Of a stretch of DNA of 5,738 nt, positions 1 to 5,738 are shown piece by piece. The position numbers were made by a program, and so were the translations under genes. The first letter of the stretch is position 1, and every line of letters starts with the position of its first letter. The notes under the pieces were generated by a model. That model ran no database searches. It was not told the DNA's origin and saw only the letters and a program-made list of their open reading frames with translations. This DNA comes from Gammaproteobacteria bacterium (GTDB lineage Bacteria; Pseudomonadota; Gammaproteobacteria; Pseudomonadales; GM7GCV1), in contig JAURLY010000034.1 in assembly GCA_030830945.1 (NCBI GenBank), positions 1-5,738 of the forward strand, given 5' to 3'.

Positions 1-764
1 ACCAGGTCTGCCCACTGATATGCTGCGGCCATGTCTTCTATAAACGCACTAATTTCGGCTTCTACACCGGCCTTTTTATAAGACTCTGTGGCCTCATCCA
101 GAAGTTTTGGGCCCGCCTGGTGACGCACCAGCGGACGCTGGTCTGGCGGCATATCTTTCAAGGCAATCGGAACCGACTCATTCAGGAACCTCGCCCCCAG
201 ACTTCCACCCAAAACCAGTAGCCTGGGTCGCCACTGCGAATCGTTAACCGCTTCATACTTGCTAGGGAGATTGACGATCTCTTCGCGAACCGGATTTCCG
301 ACGGTCAGTGCATTTGGCAGTGCTTGCTCAAATCCACACAACACTTTTGATGCTATGCGACTCAACAATTTATTGGTCGTGCCAGCGACAGCATTTTGCT
401 CATGAATAACCAGCGGAATACCCGCCATTCGCGCCGCAACCCCTCCGGGTCCCGCGCTGTATCCACCGAAGCCAACAACCAGGTCGGGGCGAAGATTTTT
501 CAGGATTTTCCTGGCTTGATGAATCGCTTTGATTATCTTGATTGGCGCTGAGATAAGTGGCTTGATGCCTTTTCCACGAACACCAGAAATTTCAATGCAA
601 TGGAATTCAATCCCATTAGCCGGCACTACTCGAGCCTCAAGCCCTTGATTCGTCCCGAGCCAACTGATTTTGTATCCACTCTGGCGTGCCAGAGCAGCAA
701 AGCCCAACGCTGGATAAACATGCCCGCCGGTTCCTCCGGCCATAATCAGGAAGTGCCTACTCAT
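1..764 (-). CDS. murG: MurG, UDP-GlcNAc:lipid I N-acetylglucosaminyltransferase (3' part missing)
   Basis: MurG is a GT-B fold glycosyltransferase acting at the inner face of the cytoplasmic membrane. It transfers GlcNAc from UDP-GlcNAc to lipid I, making lipid II. The minus-strand frame is open from an ATG at 764 to the window edge, giving about 254 residues of a family usually near 355-360. Visible motifs are the N-terminal glycine loop MAGGTGGH (residues 8-15), SGVRGKG (about 60-66), GFGGYSAGPGG (about 98-108), HEQNAVAG (about 121-128), GNPVR (about 156-160), the second glycine loop GGSLGA (about 186-191) and FIEDMAAAYQWADLV at the cut. The N-terminal acceptor domain is complete. The C-terminal UDP-GlcNAc-binding domain stops just before the conserved C-R-[SA]-G-A-L-T-V-S-E segment. 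The start is supported by a GGGAGG Shine-Dalgarno 7 nt upstream and by a 4-nt overlap with the ftsW stop. The truncation is a window-edge effect, and I see no frameshift. I derived this frame by hand. Confidence 0.97.
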   Translation of the reverse strand, partial: MSRHFLIMAGGTGGHVYPALGFAALARQSGYKISWLGTNQGLEARVVPANGIEFHCIEISGVRGKGIKPLISAPIKIIKAIHQARKILKNLRPDLVVGFGGYSAGPGGVAARMAGIPLVIHEQNAVAGTTNKLLSRIASKVLCGFEQALPNALTVGNPVREEIVNLPSKYEAVNDSQWRPRLLVLGGSLGARFLNESVPIALKDMPPDQRPLVRHQAGPKLLDEATESYKKAGVEAEISAFIEDMAAAYQWADL

Positions 765-1978
765 TTATCAGCCTCCCGCTCACCTAGCTGGCGGCGCTCC
801 CAATCAGCACGCAATACCAAAGCCAGCAATGCAGACCACACCAGCACACTGCTGCCGCCGTAGCTAATGAATGGCAATGTGAGCCCCTTGGTTGGCAATA
901 ACCCGCAAGAAACTCCAATATTGATAAAACACTGAAACAGGAATAAGAGCCCAACACCCGAGACCAGATATCCCGCGTACCGCATAACATCATTGCCCTG
1001 TCCTTCGACAATGCACCGACGGCCAATACGCAGTATCCGCTCTCCTAATGTCCAAAGGAGCACGATAAGAAGCACGGCGCCTACCAGACCAGTTTCTTCA
1101 GCAATTACAGCAAAGACAAAATCAGTATGTGCCTCAGGCAGATAAAATAGTTTCTGCAAACTGTTGCCCAGGCCAACACCAAACCATTCTCCTCGTCCAA
1201 AGGCGATGAGTGCCTGCGTTAGTTGGTAACCACTATTGAATTGATCCGCCCAGGGGTCCATAAACGATAGAATGCGCTGCATTCTGTAGTCCGATGATGT
1301 TGCCAAATACGCCAGCAGCAATACCGACACACCCAGTGTCAGAACAAATCGCCACAATGGGATACCTGCCAAAAAGAGCACCGCCAATATCGTTCCCGAT
1401 AGCACGACTGCAGAACCAAAATCAGGCTCCAGCAAAAGCAAAATAAGGACGGCGCCAAGAATTACCATAGGCTTACCAAATCCTGCCCAGGTTGTTCTCA
1501 GCTCATCGCCCTGACGCACCAGATATGACGCCATAAAGGTAAGCATGGCGAGCTTGGCAAATTCAGACACCTGAAAATTGAACAGCCCTAGATTTAACCA
1601 GCGCTGACTGCCATTTACCCGCACACCAACACCTGGAAGTAGCACTACAATAAGCAAGCCGACGGCAAGCATCAAAACCCAATGGCTATAGTCTTTCCAT
1701 ACGCTCATTGGAATCATGACAGTAATGATCACTGCCATGGCCCCTATAGCAAGAAAGACCAGGTCTTTTTGCAAATAATAAAGGGGATCTCCTGCTCTGG
1801 ATTCAGCAATGGCAACAGAGGCGCTTGCACCAAAAACCAGACCAACACTTATCAACAGCAACCAAAGCATCACAAACACCCAGTCAATCTGGGCCGTGCC
1901 TTTTGCGGGCAATGAAAAACTATCTACCGCTTTTTTCAGCAGAAGCGTTCTCAATGGGTTGTGCAAAAACACATTCAT
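761..1978 (-). CDS. ftsW: FtsW, SEDS-family septal peptidoglycan glycosyltransferase
   Basis: FtsW is a polytopic inner-membrane protein that polymerises lipid II into septal glycan strands with the transpeptidase FtsI (PBP3) in the divisome. The 405-residue product has a polar N-terminus of about 30 residues, then many hydrophobic segments consistent with the usual ten-helix SEDS fold. Landmarks are LPGVGVRVNGSQRWLNLG (114-131), EPDFGSA (184-190), DPWADQFNSGYQLTQALIAFGRG (241-263), LPEAHTDFVFAV (280-291) and the C-terminal signature GLLPTKGLTLPFISYGGSS (359-377). Asp286 in the AHTD motif matches the essential SEDS Asp established in FtsW and RodA. The usual QPxE motif reads QVSE here (136-139), so a normally conserved Pro is Val. 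The presence of the SHxD-type loop and the linkage to murG favour FtsW over the paralogue RodA. The ATG at 1978 is set by GGAGG 7 nt upstream and overlaps the murD stop by 4 nt; the 3' end overlaps murG by 4 nt. Both overlaps suggest translational coupling. Confidence 0.97.
   Translation of the reverse strand: MNVFLHNPLRTLLLKKAVDSFSLPAKGTAQIDWVFVMLWLLLISVGLVFGASASVAIAESRAGDPLYYLQKDLVFLAIGAMAVIITVMIPMSVWKDYSHWVLMLAVGLLIVVLLPGVGVRVNGSQRWLNLGLFNFQVSEFAKLAMLTFMASYLVRQGDELRTTWAGFGKPMVILGAVLILLLLEPDFGSAVVLSGTILAVLFLAGIPLWRFVLTLGVSVLLLAYLATSSDYRMQRILSFMDPWADQFNSGYQLTQALIAFGRGEWFGVGLGNSLQKLFYLPEAHTDFVFAVIAEETGLVGAVLLIVLLWTLGERILRIGRRCIVEGQGNDVMRYAGYLVSGVGLLFLFQCFINIGVSCGLLPTKGLTLPFISYGGSSVLVWSALLALVLRADWERRQLGEREADK
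772..777 (-). promoter_or_regulatory. Shine-Dalgarno of murG
   Basis: The minus strand reads GGGAGG, a near-perfect match to the anti-Shine-Dalgarno, 7 nt before the ATG at 764. It lies inside the last codons of ftsW. It fixes the murG start and, with the 4-nt ATGA overlap, suggests that ribosomes finishing ftsW can re-initiate on murG. Confidence 0.85.
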
Positions 1979-3333
1979 ACCAGTGCCTCCACCGCCCGGG
2001 CAAACTCGTTGCCGCGATGTTCATAACCATTGAACATATCGAAACTGGCACAGGCGGGAGACAACAACACAATATCTCCTGCCTGACTGGATTGAGCGGC
2101 TACTTGAACAGCGGCATCCATACTGACTGCAAAAAGTATGGGTGCACAATCCTGCAACACAGAGGCTAACTTGTCCGCATCCTGGCCGATCAAAACCAAC
2201 TGTTTGACGTGCGCTTTTATCAAGGATTTCAACTCATCGAATTTCTGGCCTTTTGCCTGACCACCGGCAATCAAGACAATATTCTTGCCTAAACCCAAAC
2301 CTTCCAACGCTGCCACAACGGCGCCTACATTGGTTGCCTTCGAATCGTCGATCCATTGAACTGACATGTGCCGGGAAACTAACTGACAACGATGGGGAAG
2401 CCCGGCAAATTCTCTCGCGACTTTTTTCATGGCTGATTCAGAAATACCAACCGCTTCCGCCAAAGCCATGGCCGCCAAAACATTGGCATGATTGTGTGAA
2501 CCCTTGAGCGCAACGTCGTCTGCGGCGATCAATGGGTGATGACCTCTAACCAGCCAGGTCTCGCCACTCAATTGACGAAGGCCAAAATCATTAATATCCG
2601 GGTTGTCCAGACCAAAACTCAAGGAAGTTTGGCCGTCTTGCACTAAAGGTTGCGTTAACTCATCTTCTCGATTGAATATCAAACGTTCAGCTTTCTTGTA
2701 GATGCGCTGTTTAGCCGCGTGATACTCAAGCATGGAAGCATAACGATCCATGTGATCAGCACTGAGATTAAGAACGCAGGCTGCGACTGGCGCGAGGCTG
2801 CCTACCAGTTCCAGCTGAAAGCTCGACAATTCAAGCACATACAAGTCGACATTTTCTTCCAGCAGGTCTAGTGCCGCCGTTCCCAGATTTCCGCCAACAC
2901 CAACATTAAATCCTTCTGCCTTGGCCATTTCCGCAACAAGCGAAGTTACCGTGCTTTTCGCATTGGAACCCGTAATCGCGATCACTGGCTTATCAACTGC
3001 TTGGGCAAATAATTCAATGTCACCAAAAACTTTTACACCAGCCTGCAATGCTGATTGCACCCAACTGTTTTTAGGGTCTATACCGGGACTCAAAATCACT
3101 TCTGAATAACCACAGAGATCGCCGTCTTCCAGGGCGCCTAGATGCACTTGAACCCCAGGAAATTCTTTTTTGAATACATCCAGGCCGGGTGGGTTATCGC
3201 GACTGTCGTAGACATCAAATTCACGCCCTTGAGATTGGAGGAAACGCGCGACAGACAAGCCAGTAACGCCGATGCCAATCAGCGCCCTGCGAATGTCTGT
3301 TGATATAAGTTGCGTCACTTCAGCCAATCTCAC
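1975..3333 (-). CDS. murD: MurD, UDP-MurNAc-L-alanine:D-glutamate ligase
   Basis: MurD is a cytoplasmic ATP-dependent ligase that adds D-Glu to UDP-MurNAc-L-Ala, the second amino acid of the stem peptide. The 452-residue product shows the three Mur-ligase domains. The N-terminal UDP-binding part has IGIGVTGLS (about 19-27) and SPGI (82-85). The central ATPase domain has the P-loop TGSNAKST (121-128, Lys126), ELSSFQLE (168-175), SADHMDRY (191-198) and the YHAAKQRIY segment, whose Lys208 aligns with the carbamylated Lys of E. coli MurD. The C-terminal domain has GLPHRCQ (311-317), DDSKATNVGA (329-338) and SPACASFDMF (425-434). Ala125 in the P-loop replaces the usual Gly, as in Pseudomonas MurD. 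Phe431 replaces Leu416 of E. coli. The GTG start at 3333 has AGAGAG six nt upstream, overlapping the mraY stop. A second in-frame GTG at 3318 would give a 447-residue protein starting TQLIS, closer to the short N-terminus of Pseudomonas MurD, but its Shine-Dalgarno is weaker. Function is secure; the start is less so. Confidence 0.97.
   Translation of the reverse strand: MRLAEVTQLISTDIRRALIGIGVTGLSVARFLQSQGREFDVYDSRDNPPGLDVFKKEFPGVQVHLGALEDGDLCGYSEVILSPGIDPKNSWVQSALQAGVKVFGDIELFAQAVDKPVIAITGSNAKSTVTSLVAEMAKAEGFNVGVGGNLGTAALDLLEENVDLYVLELSSFQLELVGSLAPVAACVLNLSADHMDRYASMLEYHAAKQRIYKKAERLIFNREDELTQPLVQDGQTSLSFGLDNPDINDFGLRQLSGETWLVRGHHPLIAADDVALKGSHNHANVLAAMALAEAVGISESAMKKVAREFAGLPHRCQLVSRHMSVQWIDDSKATNVGAVVAALEGLGLGKNIVLIAGGQAKGQKFDELKSLIKAHVKQLVLIGQDADKLASVLQDCAPILFAVSMDAAVQVAAQSSQAGDIVLLSPACASFDMFNGYEHRGNEFARAVEALV
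1986..1990 (-). promoter_or_regulatory. Shine-Dalgarno of ftsW
   Basis: The minus strand reads GGAGG, 7 nt before the ftsW ATG at 1978, within the codons for the MurD C-terminus. The strong site and the 4-nt overlap decide this start over any downstream alternative. Confidence 0.85.
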
Positions 3334-3339
3334 TTTTTT

Positions 3340-3345
3340 CTCTCT
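3340..3345 (-). promoter_or_regulatory. Shine-Dalgarno of murD (supports the GTG at 3333)
   Basis: The minus strand reads AGAGAG, followed by six A residues and then the GTG at 3333. The site overlaps the mraY TAG stop. It is moderate in strength but well spaced. The competing GTG at 3318 has only a weak purine stretch (GAGA) upstream, so ribosome-binding evidence favours the longer product. Confidence 0.6.
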
Positions 3346-4426
3346 AGCGAATTTTCAGCGTTGCCAGACCAAACAAAACCAGCATTACCGTGATAATCCA
3401 AAAGCGAACAATCACACGCGGCTCTGGCCAGCCCTTGAGTTCAAAATGGTGATGCAGGGGTGCCATGCGAAATATCCGTTTGCCAGTTAACTTGAACGAG
3501 GTCACCTGCAAAATGACCGAAAGCGTTTCGATCACGAACACACCAGACATAATGAAAAATACGATTTCGTGACGGGCAACAACGGCGATTACACCCAATG
3601 CGGCACCCAAAGCCAGGGCGCCAACATCTCCCATAAATACTTGGGCCGGATAGGTGTTAAACCAAAGAAAGCCCATGCCAGCACCTGCCAGCGCCGCAGT
3701 GAAGACAACGAGCTCACCCGCTCCCGGAACATAGGGAATGTGCAGATACTCGGAGAAATAGGAATGCCCAGCCAAATAGGCAATAACACCCAGAGCACCA
3801 CCGATAATGACGCTGGGAAGGATGGCCAAACCATCCAGCCCGTCTGTCAGGTTGACTGCATTACTGGAACCGACAATCACAAAATAGGTCAACACAATAA
3901 ATAACGGACCCATCTGCAAACTGATGTCCTTGAAGAACGGCACAATCAAGGCTGTCTCTTCAGGCAATATTGCTGATTGATACAGGTAAATTGCCGCGGT
4001 CAGACCAATTATGGATTGCCAAAGGTATTTCCAGCGTGCAGCCAGACCTTTGGGATTTTTATAAACCACTTTTTGATAATCATCGATAAAGCCGATGGCA
4101 CCAAAACCAAAGGTCACTAAAAGCACCACCCAGACATAACGGTTGCTCAGGTCTGCCCACAGCAGTGAGCTGACGAATATGGCAATCAGTATCAGTGTGC
4201 CACCCATGGTTGGCGTACCGGCCTTGACCAAATGGGTTTGCGGACCATCATCTCGAACTGCCTGACCAACCTGCATATAGTTCAGGCGCCGGATCATGGG
4301 AGCGCCAAATACCAGGGAAATTGCCAGGGCGGTTAATACACCTAAAATTGCACGCAGAGTCAGATACCCAAACACCTGAAACCCGGAGTAATACTGCTCT
4401 AGATAATCGGCCAATATCAGCAACAC
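3344..4426 (-). CDS. mraY: MraY, phospho-N-acetylmuramoyl-pentapeptide transferase
   Basis: MraY is an integral inner-membrane enzyme. It transfers phospho-MurNAc-pentapeptide from its UDP carrier to undecaprenyl phosphate, releasing UMP and forming lipid I. The product is 360 residues, the same length as E. coli MraY, and aligns from the first residues (LADYLEQYYSGFQVF, about 5-19). Key features are DDGPQTH (59-65), GTPTMGG (70-76), the Mg2+-site pair Asp115-Asp116 in FIDDYQK, NAVNLTDGLDGLA (189-201), Asp267 in FMGDVGALALG, and the MAPLHHHFELKGWPE loop (321-335) containing the conserved histidines. Hydrophobic segments fit the usual ten-helix topology. The start is GTG, immediately followed by TTG. 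It is chosen because it reproduces the E. coli N-terminus and lies behind a purine-rich AGGGG about 9 nt upstream. It begins 4 nt after the murF stop and ends 10 nt before murD. Nothing suggests degradation, and no catalytic residue is missing. Confidence 0.97.
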   Translation of the reverse strand: MLLILADYLEQYYSGFQVFGYLTLRAILGVLTALAISLVFGAPMIRRLNYMQVGQAVRDDGPQTHLVKAGTPTMGGTLILIAIFVSSLLWADLSNRYVWVVLLVTFGFGAIGFIDDYQKVVYKNPKGLAARWKYLWQSIIGLTAAIYLYQSAILPEETALIVPFFKDISLQMGPLFIVLTYFVIVGSSNAVNLTDGLDGLAILPSVIIGGALGVIAYLAGHSYFSEYLHIPYVPGAGELVVFTAALAGAGMGFLWFNTYPAQVFMGDVGALALGAALGVIAVVARHEIVFFIMSGVFVIETLSVILQVTSFKLTGKRIFRMAPLHHHFELKGWPEPRVIVRFWIITVMLVLFGLATLKIR

Positions 4427-4430
4427 GGTT

Positions 4431-5738
4431 TTATACCCCTCTCTCGTTAATGGCGTTCACCACATCTTCCATTCGCGACGTGCGCGACCCCTTCACCAAA
4501 ACAGATGTTTTGGCATCTAGCCGAGGCATAAGCGCAGTAACCAGCTCTTCCTTGGTATCAAATCCCTGTCCTTCCGGACCAAATTCTTCAGCGGCGCGAA
4601 TCGCATCCGCGCCGACGGCGAAAAGACAATCAATGCCCTTTTTGCGGGCATACCGCCCAATTTCCGCATGCATGTCAGCAGATTCAGCACCCAGCTCTCC
4701 CATGTTTCCAAACACAAAAATTCGCTGGCCTTCGGCCATCCCCAACAGATCAATTGCCGCGCGAACGGAACTGGGGCTGGCGTTATAGGTATCGTCAATA
4801 ACAATGGCACCACTAGGCAGCTGATGTCTGGCCAGTCGGCCAGACACGCCAGTGAAACGTTGTAAGCCATCAACTATTTGCTTCAGTGGAATATTTAATG
4901 CGGTACAACAAGCCGCTGCAGCCAACGCGTTGGCCACGTTGTGTCGACCAGAAACCTGAAGCCGAACTGGCATTGCTCCCGCCGGGGTAACCAGTTCAAA
5001 TGCAGCGAACTCCTGAGTCAGCTCGATTGCACGAGCAGCAATATCTGCAAGCTGATCTTCAAACGAAAATGTCAGGGTATTTTGGCCTATAAGTTTTTCC
5101 AGATATCGTGCTGCGCCAACCGAGTCGAGATTGACCACACCCGTACCATGACTGGACAAACCGTTGAAAATTTCGCCTTTGGCAATCTCAATATTTTTGA
5201 CGCTGCCAAATTCGCCTACATGGGCATCACCAACGTTATTAACCAACGCCACATCCGGGCTGGTCATTCCAGTAAGGTAATTGATTTCGCCCAAACCGCT
5301 GGCGCCCATTTCAATCACCCCATATTGATGCTCAGGACTAAGCCCCAGCAGGGTCAAAGGCACACCAATGTGATTATTCAGATTGCCGTGAGTTGCATGA
5401 ACTTTTGAACTCACGCGCAGAATTGAGGCGATCATTTCCTTCACACTGGTTTTGCCATTACTACCAGTCAGGGCAACCACTTTTCCTGCAAAGTTCTCTC
5501 GATTCTCTACAGCGATATACCCAAGAGCCCTCAAGCTGTTTTTTACAATCCATTGCGGTGCTTTTTTAGGCAGCACTTTTTCAGTAATCAATGCCGCTGC
5601 GCCTTGATTAAAGGCTGTATCCAAATAATCATGACCGTCGAAATTGCCACCTTTGAGGGCCAAAAAAATCTGGCCGGGCTTAAGCGTTCGCGAATCTGTA
5701 CACAAGGATTGCACTGACGCGTCCGGTTCAATCAACAC
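4431..5738 (-). CDS. murF: MurF, UDP-MurNAc-tripeptide:D-Ala-D-Ala ligase (5' end missing)
   Basis: MurF is the cytoplasmic ATP-dependent ligase that adds the D-Ala-D-Ala dipeptide to UDP-MurNAc-tripeptide, completing the pentapeptide that MraY uses. The frame is open from the right window edge to a TAA at 4431, giving 435 residues. Motifs counted from the first visible codon are CTDSRTLKPGQIFLALKG (13-30), the P-loop TGSNGKTS (91-98), HGNLNNHIGVPLTLL (117-131), EMGASGLGEI (143-152), NNVGDAH (167-173), GRHNVANALAA (264-274), DDTYNASPSS (315-324), GNMGELG (344-350) and VKGSRTSRME (415-424). HGNLNNxIG and DDxYNA are characteristic of MurF rather than MurE. The first visible codon is GTG, but comparison with E. 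coli MurF suggests roughly 15-20 N-terminal residues lie beyond the edge, so this GTG is probably internal. A 9-bp hairpin sits inside the gene at 4825-4846. MurE is the expected upstream neighbour. Confidence 0.96.
   Translation of the reverse strand: MLIEPDASVQSLCTDSRTLKPGQIFLALKGGNFDGHDYLDTAFNQGAAALITEKVLPKKAPQWIVKNSLRALGYIAVENRENFAGKVVALTGSNGKTSVKEMIASILRVSSKVHATHGNLNNHIGVPLTLLGLSPEHQYGVIEMGASGLGEINYLTGMTSPDVALVNNVGDAHVGEFGSVKNIEIAKGEIFNGLSSHGTGVVNLDSVGAARYLEKLIGQNTLTFSFEDQLADIAARAIELTQEFAAFELVTPAGAMPVRLQVSGRHNVANALAAAACCTALNIPLKQIVDGLQRFTGVSGRLARHQLPSGAIVIDDTYNASPSSVRAAIDLLGMAEGQRIFVFGNMGELGAESADMHAEIGRYARKKGIDCLFAVGADAIRAAEEFGPEGQGFDTKEELVTALMPRLDAKTSVLVKGSRTSRMEDVVNAINERGV
4436..4445 (-). 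promoter_or_regulatory. Shine-Dalgarno region of mraY
   Basis: The minus strand reads GAGAGAGGGG within the last codons of murF. Its AGGGG part ends 9 nt before the GTG start at 4426. It supports GTG as the mraY initiation codon even though no ATG is nearby in frame. Confidence 0.65.
4825..4846. repeat. Perfect 9-bp inverted repeat (hairpin) inside murF
   Basis: TGTCTGGCC at 4825-4833 and GGCCAGACA at 4838-4846 are exact reverse complements separated by 4 nt. In the murF mRNA this would be a stable stem with a tetraloop (GACU). It spans the codons for the VSGRLARH segment. No U-run follows it in the direction of transcription, so it is not an intrinsic terminator. The pairing is seen directly; any function is unknown and it may be chance. 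Confidence 0.5.

Noticed and set aside
726..740. GC-rich 5-bp inverted repeat and an internal GGAGGA near the murG start
   Set aside because: They fall on the codons of the conserved Gly-Gly-Thr-Gly-Gly loop; the out-of-frame ATG that follows opens only about 31 codons with no family resemblance.
1825..2169. 114-residue open frame on the + strand crossing the murD/ftsW junction
   Set aside because: It is antisense to both genes, with no family resemblance; its openness follows from the codon usage of the genes opposite.
3334..3343. Run of six A residues (minus strand) before murD as a possible slippage site or terminator
   Set aside because: It is not preceded by a stem and lies outside codons, so it is best read as the spacer between Shine-Dalgarno and start codon.
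3569..3904. 111-residue + strand frame antisense to mraY
   Set aside because: It is low-complexity polar sequence opposite MraY membrane segments, typical of an antisense shadow.
3..4160. 13-bp direct repeat (caggtctgcccac) at 3-15 and 4148-4160
   Set aside because: Both copies encode Trp-Ala-Asp-Leu in murG and mraY, so the match is explained by coincidence of coding sequence, not by a repeat element.
4321..4788. 155-residue open frame on the + strand
   Set aside because: It lies wholly antisense to mraY and murF, has no recognisable domain and no reason to be translated; the minus-strand genes explain the sequence completely.
4517..4873. 118-residue minus-strand frame inside murF
   Set aside because: It is an alternate frame of murF; the murF frame carries all the conserved Mur-ligase motifs here.
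4941..5408. 155-residue open frame on the + strand
   Set aside because: It is antisense to well-conserved murF codons, and its composition looks like a shadow frame rather than a real protein.
5736..5738. GTG at the right edge as the true murF start
   Set aside because: The visible protein begins inside the N-terminal domain; the first strand and helix found in E. coli MurF are missing, so the gene most likely continues past the window.

Overview
The window is a contiguous piece of a dcw (division and cell wall) cluster. Every recognisable gene lies on the minus strand. Read in the direction of transcription, from right to left, the order is murF (5' end cut off by the window edge), mraY, murD, ftsW and murG (3' end cut off by the window edge). 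This is the classical gammaproteobacterial order murE-murF-mraY-murD-ftsW-murG-murC. The protein details resemble Pseudomonas-type sequences as I remember them: MurD has GSNAKST in its P-loop and a short N-terminus, MurG has GGSLGA, and FtsW has DPWADQF and LPEAHTDFVFAV. Base composition looks close to balanced by eye. I infer a gammaproteobacterium, perhaps in or near Pseudomonadales/Cellvibrionales, but the sequence alone does not fix the genus.

Layout on the + coordinates: 1-764 is murG, 761-1978 is ftsW, 1975-3333 is murD, 3344-4426 is mraY and 4431-5738 is murF. The packing is extremely tight. Gaps are 4 nt (murF to mraY) and 10 nt (mraY to murD), and two junctions are 4-nt ATGA overlaps (murD/ftsW and ftsW/murG). 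No stretch is long enough to hold a separate gene, and I see no promoter, terminator, tRNA, mobile element, CRISPR array or attachment site. The window is therefore the interior of one polycistronic operon, and its promoters should lie upstream of murF, beyond the right edge.

The genes form one pathway. MurD adds D-glutamate to UDP-MurNAc-L-Ala. MurF adds D-Ala-D-Ala to complete the UDP-MurNAc-pentapeptide. MraY transfers phospho-MurNAc-pentapeptide to undecaprenyl phosphate, giving lipid I. MurG adds GlcNAc to give lipid II. FtsW polymerises lipid II at the division septum together with its partner PBP3 (FtsI). MurE, MurC and FtsI are expected just outside the window.

I looked for something undescribed and did not find it. 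This is a conserved housekeeping locus with intact catalytic motifs. The points worth a second look are small: a Val in place of the usual Pro in the FtsW QPxE motif, an aromatic substitution in the MurD C-terminal substrate site, two GTG starts (one ambiguous), and a 9-bp perfect hairpin inside murF.
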